Source: Microbacterium suwonense
GTDB lineage: Bacteria > Actinomycetota > Actinomycetes > Actinomycetales > Microbacteriaceae
NCBI RefSeq assembly: GCF_030296555.1
Contig: NZ_AP027728.1
Coordinates: 1,054,001 to 1,118,000 of the forward strand
Direction: 5' to 3'
Length of the DNA stretch: 64,000 nucleotides
Part shown: one piece after another, positions 1-9,281 of the stretch
How positions within the stretch are numbered: the first letter of the stretch is position 1
Layout of the letters: every line of letters starts with the position of its first letter
Position numbers and translations under genes: made by a program
The notes under the pieces: model-generated
Database searches by the model: none
What the model was told of the DNA's origin: nothing
What the model saw: only the letters and a program-made list of their open reading frames with translations

Positions 1-829
1 TGACGACGACATATGCCTGGCAGCGGGGCTCGTCGGCCCAGGCGTACCCGATCCAGATCGACGCGTCCACCACGCCGTCCATCGCCTCGATCCTCGGCAG
101 CTCCGCGTACAGACCCGCCGCAGGCTCGAGCCGTGTGCTGGTCTTCTCACCGGGGAGCAGCACCGGGACGGGCACCCAGGCGGTGAAGGGCCGCCGCAGC
201 ACTGGATCGGCACCGTGGGGCCCGCGCAGGCGCGTGAGCAGATTCCACACCGCGCGCTCCTTGGTGTTCATCCAGTCCTCGTGCGGTGCCATACGGTAGC
301 AGGTGAGCAGGTCCACCTGGTCGCGCAGCACCTCTGACACGTTGCCGTGCAGATCCATCGACGTCGAGATGAGCGTGTCCGGACCCAGCGCGGCGCGCAC
401 CGCGGTGGCCAGGTCGCCCTCGGCATCCGTCATTCCGATGACGCTCATGGCGCCGTGGATGTCGAAGAAGAAGCCGTCGAAGGCGCCGTCGGTGCGGATG
501 CTGTCGCGGATGCCGTCGACGATCGCGGACTTCATCCGCGCGTACGTCTCGGCCGCCACCGCTCCCCCGGGCAGCGAGCGGCCGTGGTACATGGGTGTCC
601 AGCGCGCGGCGGCGCGCAGTTCCCGTCCCTCGTCGAGGAACGGGTAGTAGCCGAGAAGGTCTGCGCCGGTACGGATCGTGAACGCCTCATCGCCGGAGAC
701 GTGCGGCGAGAACGTGCTCGACTCGATCGAGATCCCGGCTATGCCGATCCGCGGTGCGGCGAGACCGCCGTCGGCGACGGCAGGCAGCGGACCCATCCAG
801 ATCTCACTGGCTTCGGGACGAATGGTCAC
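1..829 (-). CDS. M81 family metallopeptidase (MlrC-like), 3' part missing
   Basis: The reading frame runs off the left edge; 276 N-terminal residues are visible. The N-terminus (RIGIAGISIESSTFSP, about residues 27-42) and two Asp-x-His elements, FFFDIHGAM and SMDLHGNVS, match the M81 family, whose members use Asp/His zinc ligands; MlrC linearises microcystin, but most members have unknown substrates. The start is GTG with a GAGGAG ribosome site just upstream. No signal peptide is visible, so a cytoplasmic protein is likely. It is the last visible gene of the sugar ABC operon, 61 bp after the ROK kinase. Family assignment is firm, substrate unknown. Confidence 0.85.
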   Translation of the reverse strand, partial: MTIRPEASEIWMGPLPAVADGGLAAPRIGIAGISIESSTFSPHVSGDEAFTIRTGADLLGYYPFLDEGRELRAAARWTPMYHGRSLPGGAVAAETYARMKSAIVDGIRDSIRTDGAFDGFFFDIHGAMSVIGMTDAEGDLATAVRAALGPDTLISTSMDLHGNVSEVLRDQVDLLTCYRMAPHEDWMNTKERAVWNLLTRLRGPHGADPVLRRPFTAWVPVPVLLPGEKTSTRLEPAAGLYAELPRIEAMDGVVDASIWIGYAWADEPRCQAYVVV

Positions 830-890
830 GGGGACTCCTCAGATTTCGGGGCTGTCGGGGTGCGGATGCTGTGCAGCTGACGCCTGCCGG

Positions 891-1829
891 TCAGGCGACG
901 ACCGGAACGGCACGGCGTGCGGACTCGATCGCACCGAGCGCGACCGCATCCGACCCGAGTCGCCCCGGTCTGATCTCGAGGGGGATACCGGAGACCGGCG
1001 CGTTCGCCTCCAGTGCGGCGTCGATCCCCGGCTGGAGCAGATCCCAGGCGTGCGCGACGCCGCCGCCGACGATAGCGACGGGCAGATCCAGCAGAGTCGC
1101 CACACGGGCGCAGGCCAGTCCCAGTGCGTGCCCTGCTGTGTGGAACGCCGCGATCGCATGCTCGTCCCCCGCCCGCGCGCGATCCGCGACCTCGCGGGCT
1201 CCGCTCGCGGATCTCCCCGATCGCTCGGCGTAGCGCAGTGCGATGGATGTGCCCGAGGAGAGCGTCTCCAGATGTCCGACCTGCCCGCACGTGCAGACCA
1301 GGTCGCTGTAGCCGGCGGTGTGTCCGATCTCACCGGCCGCGCCGTGCGGCCCGCGCCGCAGGTCTCCGTCGATGATCAGAGCACCGCCGACACCTGTCCC
1401 CAGCATGATGCCGAGTGCGTCGCCTGCAATATCCGCCGCTTCGCCGAGCAGGAACGCGTTCACATCGTTCTCGATGGTCACCGGCGCGCCCAGGCGCTCG
1501 GACAGCTCGGCCGCGAGTGGGAAGCCGACCCAGTCGACGAACGTCGCCGACGCGGCGCGGATGGTCCCGGCACCGTGGTCGATCACGCCGGCGGCTCCCA
1601 CCCCCGCCGACAGGATCCGCGCGTTCCCCGCAAGGCCCACGGCCAGCGCCGTGGCCGCGGCTGCCATGGCCTGTCCGCCTTCGCGGACGGGCGCGACGAC
1701 AGAATCGCGGGCGAGGATCTGTCCCGTCCCATCCGTGACAAGTCCGGCGATCTTGGTTCCGCCGATGTCCAGGCCCAGGAGCACCGTGTCGGCGCCGGTG
1801 GGCACGGCTGTGCTGTGCGATGCGGTCAT
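891..1829 (-). CDS. ROK family sugar kinase
   Basis: This 312-residue protein has the ROK ATP-binding motif DIGGTK (residues 21-26), the catalytic Asp in ENDVNA (about D122) and the GHT histidine (about 170), so it should phosphorylate a hexose or N-acyl-hexosamine in the cytoplasm using ATP. The zinc motif normally written CxCGxxGCxE reads CTCGQVGHLE (179-188): the third Cys is His. It has no N-terminal helix-turn-helix, so it is a kinase and not a repressor. It starts 6 bp after the permease gene, so it is probably co-transcribed and acts on the imported sugar. The exact sugar cannot be read from sequence. Confidence 0.87.
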   Translation of the reverse strand: MTASHSTAVPTGADTVLLGLDIGGTKIAGLVTDGTGQILARDSVVAPVREGGQAMAAAATALAVGLAGNARILSAGVGAAGVIDHGAGTIRAASATFVDWVGFPLAAELSERLGAPVTIENDVNAFLLGEAADIAGDALGIMLGTGVGGALIIDGDLRRGPHGAAGEIGHTAGYSDLVCTCGQVGHLETLSSGTSIALRYAERSGRSASGAREVADRARAGDEHAIAAFHTAGHALGLACARVATLLDLPVAIVGGGVAHAWDLLQPGIDAALEANAPVSGIPLEIRPGRLGSDAVALGAIESARRAVPVVA

Positions 1830-1835
1830 CGTCGC

Positions 1836-2759
1836 TCAGCGCCCGCCGAGCCCGGCCATGGCGATGCCCTTGACCAGGTGCTTCTGCAGGATGATGACCA
1901 GCAGCGTCGTCGGGATCATGGAGATGATCGATGCGGCCATCTGCAGGTCCCAGCGCGTTCCGGTCAGCCCCGAGAAGCTCGCCAGACCGACGGGCAGAGT
2001 GCCGTGTGCGTTGTAGTCGACCGTCACGATCAGCGGCCACAGATAGCTGTTCCAGAAGCTCATGAAGGTGAACACCGCGAGCACGGCGATCGACGAGGTC
2101 GACAGCGGAAGGATGATCCGCAGGAAGGTGCGCACGGCGCCGGCGCCGTCGACACGGGCCGCCTCCTCGAGCTCGTACGGGATGCCGCGGAAGAACTGCC
2201 GCATGAGGAACGTTCCGAATGCGGTGAACGCGAACGGGAAGATCAGCGCCTGGAAGGTGTCGACCCAGCCGAACCACTGCATCACCTGGAACATCGGGAT
2301 CACCAGCACCTCCGCCGGCACCATCAGGGTCGCCAGGAACAGCACGAACACGGCGTCCCGGCCCCTCCAGCGCAGACGCCCGAATGCGTAGCCCGCCGTG
2401 GTGGAGACGAACAGCACCACGAGCGTGCCCGCGATCGCGACGAACAGCGAGTTGCCGATGTAGGTCCAGAACGGGCCGAACTCGAACACCTCGGCGAAGT
2501 TCGACCAGCGCACCTCGGAGCCGATGAGGCGCGGAGGCATCGCGAACATCTCGCCATTGGGCTTGAGCGCAGAGAAGAACGCGTAGATCAGCGGCAGCAT
2601 GAAGATGAGCGCCGCGACATAGACCGCGATGTGCGCGAGGATCAGTCGTACCCGACCGGCGGCGGACTGCGGCGCCTGCCCGCGGATGCGCTCCGCACCC
2701 GCCGTGCCGTCGTCCTTCGCGTCGCCGAGGACCAGGGGTTCCATGGTGTCAGTGCTCAT
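1836..2759 (-). CDS. Carbohydrate ABC transporter permease (MalG type)
   Basis: A 307-residue inner-membrane permease of the binding-protein-dependent sugar importer family. About six hydrophobic segments are visible, beginning with the stretch near residues 40-62. The EAA loop, EEAARVDGAG at 198-207, is the site that docks with the ATPase. It overlaps the end of the second permease by 11 bp, as expected for an operon. No ATPase gene is present in this locus; many actinobacterial sugar importers share one MsiK-type ATPase encoded elsewhere (established knowledge; inferred here). Confidence 0.9.
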   Translation of the reverse strand: MSTDTMEPLVLGDAKDDGTAGAERIRGQAPQSAAGRVRLILAHIAVYVAALIFMLPLIYAFFSALKPNGEMFAMPPRLIGSEVRWSNFAEVFEFGPFWTYIGNSLFVAIAGTLVVLFVSTTAGYAFGRLRWRGRDAVFVLFLATLMVPAEVLVIPMFQVMQWFGWVDTFQALIFPFAFTAFGTFLMRQFFRGIPYELEEAARVDGAGAVRTFLRIILPLSTSSIAVLAVFTFMSFWNSYLWPLIVTVDYNAHGTLPVGLASFSGLTGTRWDLQMAASIISMIPTTLLVIILQKHLVKGIAMAGLGGR

Positions 2760-3661
2760 AGTGCACCCACTTCTTCTGTGCGCCGAACTGCAGAGCGGTG
2801 ATGATGATGATCAGCGCGAACAGGATCCAGGCGCCGGCCGCGGCGAGGCCCAGGTCCTGGAACTTGAAGCCTTGGTTGTAGATCCACATCACCAGAGGCA
2901 GCGTCGCGTTGCCGGGGCCTCCGCCGGTGAGCATCTGCGGCTGGACGAACACCTGCAGCGAGGTGATCATGGTCATGATGGTGGCGAAGAAGATCGCCGG
3001 GGAGATCATCGGGATCATGATGCTCCACGTCAGTCGGAGACCGCGTGCGCCGTCGATGACCGCAGCCTCCATCACGCTCTCGGGCAGCTTGTTCGAGAGC
3101 GGCCGAGAAGATCAGCATGTTGTAGCCGATGCCCTGCCAGACGCTCATGACGACGACCATGATCATCGCCCAGTTCTTGTCGGCGAGGAAGTTCGGCAGC
3201 TCGGCGCCGAACCAGGTCTGCGCCAGCCCGTTGAACAGGCCCTGCGGCTGCAGCAGCATCTTCCAGACGAGCACGTTCGCGACCATCGGTGTCACGACCG
3301 GAATGAAGAACAGCACGCGCAGCGCGCCACGACCGCGGATGCGCGGGCCCAGGCCCAGCGCCAGCAGCAGCGAGAGGATGATGCTGGCAGGGACGTAGAG
3401 CACGGTGAACACCAGCGTGTTCCGCAGCGCCGGCAGGAAGTTCGGGTCCTCGAACAGCCTGACGTAGTTCGCACCGCCGTTGAAGGTTCGATCGCCGAAC
3501 GTCGGCCAGTCGAAGAAGCTCATCACGATGGACAAGACGACCGGCACGATCGTGAACAGGGCGAGGCCCACCAGGGCTGGGCTTGCGAAGCCCAGCGCCT
3601 GGCGCGCCTCGACCTTGGCGAGCGACCCGCGACGACGCTGGGGAGCGATCGTGGTGGTCAT
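2749..3661 (-). CDS. Carbohydrate ABC transporter permease (MalF type), apparent frameshift
   Basis: The N-terminal 190 or so residues and the C-terminal 108 residues are in different frames. Together they give one normal permease of about 303 residues whose EAA region continues LEQ-LPESVMEAAVIDGARG. The break is an extra A at about 3089-3090: the minus strand reads CAAGCTG where CAGCTG restores the frame. One such base in an otherwise perfect gene inside an intact operon suggests a consensus error. It lies between the binding protein and the MalG-type permease and would form a heterodimer with the latter. Confidence 0.83.
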
Positions 3662-3690
3662 CTCCGGATATTCCTTTCGTTCAGCAGCCG

Positions 3691-4950
3691 TCAGTTGCCG
3701 AACTGCTGCTGTGCGGTCTCGAGCACCGAGGTCATCGACTCCTGGCCGTTGTAGACGCTGACCAGCTCGGGCTGCACGAAGGTGCCGACCTTGGCCCAGT
3801 TATCGGAGACGTTCTGCCCCTCGACCTGCGCGAACGCCTCCTCGAACACCGCCTGCACCTGATCGCGGTACTCCGGGTCGATCGACTCGAAGTACAGCGG
3901 CTGGCTCTCGGCGCGTGCGGGGTAGCTGCGGCCGGACGAGGCGATGTAGTCCTGGGAATCCTTGCTGAGCAGAGAGCCGAGCACCTTCAGCGCGGCCTCC
4001 TTGTTCTCGCAGGTCTTCGCGATGCCGAAGCCCGAGCCGAGCACCAGGCTCAGGCTGCCGTTGTCGCCGGAGGGCAGCGGCGCCAGGCCCGCCTTGAACC
4101 CGGCGTCGTTGTTCAGGTAGCCGACCGCGTTCCAGGTGCCGTCCACGGCCATGGCCGCGTTCTCGCTGGTGTACTGGTTCTCACCCCAGCCCCCGTCGGA
4201 TGCGGACGCCACGGGAGCGGCGACCTTCTCGTCCGTGACCAGGCCGGCATACCACTCGGCGGCCGCGGTGAAGCCCGGGTCGGTGAGCTGGAGGTCGCCG
4301 TCGACGGACACCGGCTGGGTTCCGGACTTCGCGATCGGCAGCGCCTGCCACTGGAAGTCTCCCATCCCGATGCCGAATCCATACTTCCCGTCGGTGGTCG
4401 CCTTCTTGGCCGTGGTCTCGAAGTCGTCGAAGGTCCAGCCGATCTTCGGCAGCTCCGCACCGGCGGCGGTGAGCTGGTCCTCGTTGTAGTACGTGACCAT
4501 GGTCGACACGTCGAACGGCAGGCCGTACAGATCGCCCTTGTTCTTGAGGATGTCTGTGGCACCGGGGGCGAAATCGCCTTCCGCGAGGCCGGCGGCCTTG
4601 AGGTCGGCGTCGGTGAGCTTGACGAACCCGTCGGTGTAGCTGGCGAGCATGCCCGAGTTCATCCCGGTCACGCAGGCCATGTTCCCGGATGCCATGTTCG
4701 TGGTCAGCTTGGTGAAGAAGTCGCCCCAGGGCGCCGTGCGCAGCTCGACCTTGAGGTCGGGGTTCTGCTTCTTGACGACATCGATCTGCGCCTTCAGCGC
4801 AGCCGTGTCGTCCTCACTGCCGGCCCACATGTCGACGACGATCGTGTCGCCATCGCCGGATCCCCCGGCGGCCGGACCGTTCGAGCAGCCGGCAACGGCG
4901 ACGGCGACGCCGGCGACTGCGATCACAGCACCTACACGCTTGATCTTCAT
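3691..4950 (-). CDS. Sugar ABC transporter substrate-binding lipoprotein
   Basis: A 419-residue family 1 extracellular solute-binding protein. The N-terminus has a short basic head, a hydrophobic stretch and a lipobox VAGC with Cys22, so it should be lipid-anchored outside the membrane and capture a sugar or glycoside. It is the first gene of a minus-strand operon with two permeases, a ROK kinase and an M81 peptidase. An AAGGAG ribosome site lies 6-7 bp upstream of the ATG, inside a perfect palindrome, and a probable operator follows. The fucosidase next door hints at a fucosylated ligand, but this is inference. Confidence 0.9.
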   Translation of the reverse strand: MKIKRVGAVIAVAGVAVAVAGCSNGPAAGGSGDGDTIVVDMWAGSEDDTAALKAQIDVVKKQNPDLKVELRTAPWGDFFTKLTTNMASGNMACVTGMNSGMLASYTDGFVKLTDADLKAAGLAEGDFAPGATDILKNKGDLYGLPFDVSTMVTYYNEDQLTAAGAELPKIGWTFDDFETTAKKATTDGKYGFGIGMGDFQWQALPIAKSGTQPVSVDGDLQLTDPGFTAAAEWYAGLVTDEKVAAPVASASDGGWGENQYTSENAAMAVDGTWNAVGYLNNDAGFKAGLAPLPSGDNGSLSLVLGSGFGIAKTCENKEAALKVLGSLLSKDSQDYIASSGRSYPARAESQPLYFESIDPEYRDQVQAVFEEAFAQVEGQNVSDNWAKVGTFVQPELVSVYNGQESMTSVLETAQQQFGN

Positions 4951-4957
4951 TGATTGT

Positions 4958-4971
4958 CTCCTTGCAAGGAG
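4958..4971 (-). promoter_or_regulatory. 14-bp palindrome containing the binding-protein ribosome site
   Basis: CTCCTTG followed directly by CAAGGAG is a perfect 14-bp palindrome, and one half is the AAGGAG ribosome-binding site of the binding-protein gene. In RNA it could fold into a 5-bp stem with a 4-nt loop that hides the ribosome site. Whether this matters for regulation is not known. Confidence 0.4.
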
Positions 4972-4995
4972 GTTGATTCGATCATCGAATTAACC
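4971..4995. promoter_or_regulatory. Probable ROK repressor operator
   Basis: ATTCGAT-C-ATCGAAT is a perfect inverted repeat (4976-4990), extending to 12-bp arms with one mismatch (GGTTg.../...tAACC). It lies between the divergent ABC operon and the ROK regulator gene. A palindrome with an odd centre in this position is typical of ROK or LacI-type operators; assignment to the neighbouring ROK protein is inference. Confidence 0.6.
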
Positions 4996-5101
4996 TGGTA
5001 ACGTCTTGGACGAAGGTACGCTTTCATACTTCGAACACTTACGCAAGACGAACATCCGATGTCTCTCCCGATATCGCATCGCCGCCAGCCAGGAGACAGC
5101 C

Positions 5102-6232
5102 ATGTCGAACACCGAGGACACCTCCATCCGCCGCATCGTCGAGCTGGTCGCGACCGGCGAAGCGCGCTCCCGCAGCGAGCTCGCGACGCTGCTGGGCCTC
5201 GCACCTTCCACCATGGGCACCCGCGTGCAGCAGCTCTTGGACTCCGGAGTGCTGCGCGAGGCGGGCGACGGCGACTCACGCGGGGGCCGCAGGCCGCGCG
5301 TGCTGCAGCTCGCCGAAGCCGGCACGATCCTCACAGCCGACCTCGGTGGCGGTCACGCGCGCATCGGCAAGCACACGCTGGGTGGAGACCTCGGCCGCGT
5401 CGAGACCATCGCAATCGATCTCACCCAAGGGCCCGAGAAGACGCTTGACCTGGTGAGTGCCGTCTTCGACCGCTTCGCGGAGAACGCCTCGGTGCGCGCG
5501 ATAGGCGTGAGCCTCCCCGGCCCGGTGGACATCGCCAGCGGTTCGGTCACTCAGCCGTCGCGGATGCCGGGGTGGCCGGGGTTCCAGGTCGGCGATCATC
5601 TGCGCGAACGCCACGGTGTTCCCACCGTCGTCGACAATGACGCGAATCTCGCCGCGCTCGGCGAGCATGCCGCGCAGTTCGGTACGGACAAGCACAGCAT
5701 CACCGTGAAGGCGGGCACCGCCATCGGCAGCGGCATCATCGTGGACGGGCGTGTTCACCGCGGCGCGACAGCGGCAGCCGGCGATATCACGCACACCAGG
5801 ATCGACGGCAGCGGCGACATCCCCTGCTCCTGCGGCAACACCGGGTGCCTGGAGACCGTGGCCAGTGGCGCGAGCCTGGTACGGCAGATGCATGAGCGCG
5901 GCTACGCCTCGGTGCAGACCACCGAAGACGTGCTGGCACTGGCCAGGGACGCGCACCCGGAGGCGACCACACTCGTGCGCACGGCCGGGACGCATCTGGG
6001 TCAGGCTCTCTCCGGTGTGGTGAACTTCTTCAATCCGCACGCCGTGTTCCTCACCGGCAGCATGAGCGCGTCCGAGCCGTTCCTGGCCGCTGTCCGCAGC
6101 CGTGTGTACGAGGCGTGTCATCCCCTGGTCACCCAGACACTGCGCATCGAGGCCGCCCGCACCGGTGCCGACGCCATCCTGCGCGGCGCGGCGAGACTGG
6201 CGATGGGACGGCTCGAGCTCCCCGCTGGCTGA
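5102..6232 (+). CDS. ROK family transcriptional regulator
   Basis: A 376-residue regulator with an N-terminal winged helix-turn-helix (about residues 6-55, RSELATLLGLAPSTMGTRVQ) followed by a ROK sugar-binding domain with an intact CSCGNTGCLE zinc motif. The start chosen is the ATG with GGAG about 7 bp upstream; an earlier TTG at 5006 in the same frame would add residues unlike the family. It is divergent from the sugar ABC operon and probably represses it until a sugar or sugar phosphate binds. It faces the fucosidase gene at its 3' end. Confidence 0.88.
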   Translation: MSNTEDTSIRRIVELVATGEARSRSELATLLGLAPSTMGTRVQQLLDSGVLREAGDGDSRGGRRPRVLQLAEAGTILTADLGGGHARIGKHTLGGDLGRVETIAIDLTQGPEKTLDLVSAVFDRFAENASVRAIGVSLPGPVDIASGSVTQPSRMPGWPGFQVGDHLRERHGVPTVVDNDANLAALGEHAAQFGTDKHSITVKAGTAIGSGIIVDGRVHRGATAAAGDITHTRIDGSGDIPCSCGNTGCLETVASGASLVRQMHERGYASVQTTEDVLALARDAHPEATTLVRTAGTHLGQALSGVVNFFNPHAVFLTGSMSASEPFLAAVRSRVYEACHPLVTQTLRIEAARTGADAILRGAARLAMGRLELPAG

Positions 6233-6276
6233 GGCCGCCGCCGGGGTCAGCCGGAGAAGCGTCAGCCGAAGAGGCG

Positions 6277-7545
6277 TCAGCCGGCCGTCAGCGTCAGCTC
6301 GATCACGGGGACGAGCACGTCGGGTCGCTGAACGGGCAGATGCACGGTCAGCGTGCCCTCCGCCTCGCCGGCAGGCGTCATGTGTGAGGCCTGCTGCTCG
6401 GGGTCCGTCACCGAGGTCTTCAGCCAGGATCCGTCGTTCAGCAGCCGCGCGAAGGACACCTTCCCGCCGAGGTCTGGCAGGTGCACGAACCCGAGCGGCC
6501 AGCTGAACAGATGCAGGTAGAGCCTGTCGCCCCGGCGCGTGTAGACACCCTCTCGCGGCGGGGTGAACTCCGCGTGCCCCGCGCCGACGATGGCGTCGCG
6601 ATGCAGCAGCATCCACTCCCCGATCGCATCCAGTGTGCGCGCGTCCCGCGGTGCGATGGCGCCGCGACCGTCCGGCCCGATGTTCAGCAGCATGTTGCCG
6701 TCCATCGACACCGAGTCGGCGAGCATCTGCACCAGCAGCGCGGGCGACTTCTGATCCGTGTTGTCACGGTGATAGCCCCATGACCCGTTCAGGGTCTGGC
6801 ACGCCTCCCAGACCTGCGGAACGCCGTTCGCGTCGACCAGCGGAGCAGTGGGCTGGTACTGCTCGGGGGTGACGAAGTCGGCGGGGATGCCGAGACGGTC
6901 GTTGACGAGCATGTCGGGCTGCAGCTCACGGCACATGGCCAGCAGGTCGTCGGCGTTCCAATCCTCCGGCCCCTTGCCCGCCCAGCCGTCGCGCTCCTCC
7001 GGATACGTGAAGTCGAAGAACAGGTAGTCGATCTGGCCGTACTGCGTCAGCAGTTCCTGCACCTGGCCGTGCAGGTGCTCCCGGTAACGAGCCATGTCGC
7101 GGCCCTCATTGAGCGCAGCGGCGTTCTCGTCGTCGCGGCGCGGGTGGTTCCAGTCCACGGTGAAGTCGGGATGACGCCAGTCGATCAGCGAGTGATAGAG
7201 GCCGACTTCCAGGCCCTCGGCACGCACGGCATCCACGAACTCGCGCACGAGGTCGCGCCCACAGGTGTGCTGCGAGGTGAAGTCGGTGAGGGCGGAGTCG
7301 AACAGGCAGAAGCCGTCGTGGTGCTTCGTGGTGAGCACCACGTACCCCATGCCGGTCTCCTTCGCCCTGCGCGCGATCGCCCTGGCGTCGAAGCGATCCG
7401 GATCGAAATGGTCTGCGTACTGCCGATACTCCTCATCGGTGAGGCGCTCGTAGCTCTGCACCCACTCATGCCGGGCGGCGACGCTGTAGACGCCGAAGTG
7501 CGCGAACATCCCGAACCGGGCCTCGTCGAACCATTCCTGTCGCAT
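6277..7545 (-). CDS. Alpha-L-fucosidase, GH29 family
   Basis: A 422-residue glycoside hydrolase. The N-terminus (WFDEARFGMFAHFGVYSV), the TTKHHDGFCLFDS block near residue 72, the IDYLFFDFTY segment expected to carry the nucleophile Asp, and the later WEACQTLNGSWGY are all GH29 landmarks. The family removes alpha-L-fucose from glycans or glycosides. No signal peptide is visible, so it probably acts in the cytoplasm on an imported fucoside. It lies 3' to 3' with the ROK regulator and beside the sugar importer, which fits import followed by hydrolysis. Imperfect GTCAGCCG repeats sit at its 3' end (about 6250-6295). Confidence 0.88.
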   Translation of the reverse strand: MRQEWFDEARFGMFAHFGVYSVAARHEWVQSYERLTDEEYRQYADHFDPDRFDARAIARRAKETGMGYVVLTTKHHDGFCLFDSALTDFTSQHTCGRDLVREFVDAVRAEGLEVGLYHSLIDWRHPDFTVDWNHPRRDDENAAALNEGRDMARYREHLHGQVQELLTQYGQIDYLFFDFTYPEERDGWAGKGPEDWNADDLLAMCRELQPDMLVNDRLGIPADFVTPEQYQPTAPLVDANGVPQVWEACQTLNGSWGYHRDNTDQKSPALLVQMLADSVSMDGNMLLNIGPDGRGAIAPRDARTLDAIGEWMLLHRDAIVGAGHAEFTPPREGVYTRRGDRLYLHLFSWPLGFVHLPDLGGKVSFARLLNDGSWLKTSVTDPEQQASHMTPAGEAEGTLTVHLPVQRPDVLVPVIELTLTAG

Positions 7546-7590
7546 CCCTCAATCCTGGCACAGACATCGGATGTCTACGTCCCGCCCAGC

Positions 7591-7654
7591 CCGTCTATCT
7601 GGCGCTGCTGCACGGTTTCGGGCGTGAAAACGTGCACAAGCGCCATACAGACGG
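7591..7654. repeat. REP-like inverted repeat, copy A
   Basis: Arms of 29 nt (7591-7619 and 7626-7654) match at 24 positions around a 6-nt centre. The right arm, read on the minus strand, begins CCGTCTGTATGGCGCTTG, and the same arm sequence recurs at 48991 downstream of osmC. The element sits in the gap between the fucosidase start and the ilvC terminator. It looks like a dispersed palindromic element. Confidence 0.6.
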
Positions 7655-7656
7655 AA

Positions 7657-7681
7657 GCGGGCGTCCCCGAAGGACGCCCGC
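7657..7681 (-). terminator. ilvC: Terminator hairpin after ilvC
   Basis: A perfect 10-bp stem GCGGGCGTCC / GGACGCCCGC with a 5-nt loop starts just past the ilvC stop. The minus-strand tail is TTCCGT, a weak U-tract, as is usual in GC-rich actinobacteria. Confidence 0.7.
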
Positions 7682-7697
7682 TTGCGATGCTCGTGGG

Positions 7698-8768
<1,071 letters not shown>

Positions 8769-9278
8769 TCAGCCGCGCAGGACGCGCTCGGTGATGCTCT
8801 TGCCGCCCCGGCCGATGGCGAGCAGGCCCGACTGGGCGAGCTCCTTGATGCCGAAGGGCTCCAGAGCCCGCAGCAGCGCCTGCACCTTGCCCTGGTCGCC
8901 GGTGACCTCGACCACTAGCGCGTCCGGCGCGTAGTCGACGACCGAGGCGCGGAAGAGGTTCACGACCTCGAGCACGTTGGAGCGGGTGTTGTTGTCGGTG
9001 CGCACCTTCACGAGCATGTGCTCGCGCTGCACGGATGCCGACTGCTCGAGCTCGACGATCTTGATCACGTTGACCAGCTTGTTCAGCTGCTTGGTGACCT
9101 GCTCGAGGGGAAGGGCGTCGACGTCGACGACGACGGTGATGCGCGAGATGCCGGGCACCTCGGTCACGCCGACGGCGAGGGATTCGATGTTGAACCCACG
9201 GCGGGCGAACAGCCCGGCGACGCGGGTGAGCAGGCCCGGGGTGTCCTCCACCAGCAGACTCAGCACATGCGATGCCAT
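8769..9278 (-). CDS. ilvN: Acetolactate synthase small (regulatory) subunit
   Basis: A 169-residue protein with an N-terminal ACT domain (HVLSLLVEDTPGLLTRVAGLF, about residues 4-24) and the ALS small-subunit C-terminal domain. It binds valine and confers feedback inhibition on the catalytic subunit IlvB, whose gene ends 3 bp upstream. The tight spacing predicts co-transcription and matched production of the two subunits. Length and composition are ordinary for actinobacteria. Confidence 0.96.
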   Translation of the reverse strand: MASHVLSLLVEDTPGLLTRVAGLFARRGFNIESLAVGVTEVPGISRITVVVDVDALPLEQVTKQLNKLVNVIKIVELEQSASVQREHMLVKVRTDNNTRSNVLEVVNLFRASVVDYAPDALVVEVTGDQGKVQALLRALEPFGIKELAQSGLLAIGRGGKSITERVLRG

Positions 9279-9281
9279 GAT

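Noticed and set aside
678..2801. Long plus-strand open frame across the sugar operon
   Set aside because: It is antisense to clear minus-strand genes with full domain matches; long antisense frames are expected at this GC content.
5006..5101. In-frame TTG at 5006 as start of the ROK regulator
   Set aside because: It would place coding sequence over the operator region and add residues unlike ROK proteins; the ATG at 5102 has a good ribosome site.
6245..6300. GTCAGCCG repeats near the fucosidase stop as a CRISPR or regulatory array
   Set aside because: The units are short and irregular, partly coding, and too few to support a function.
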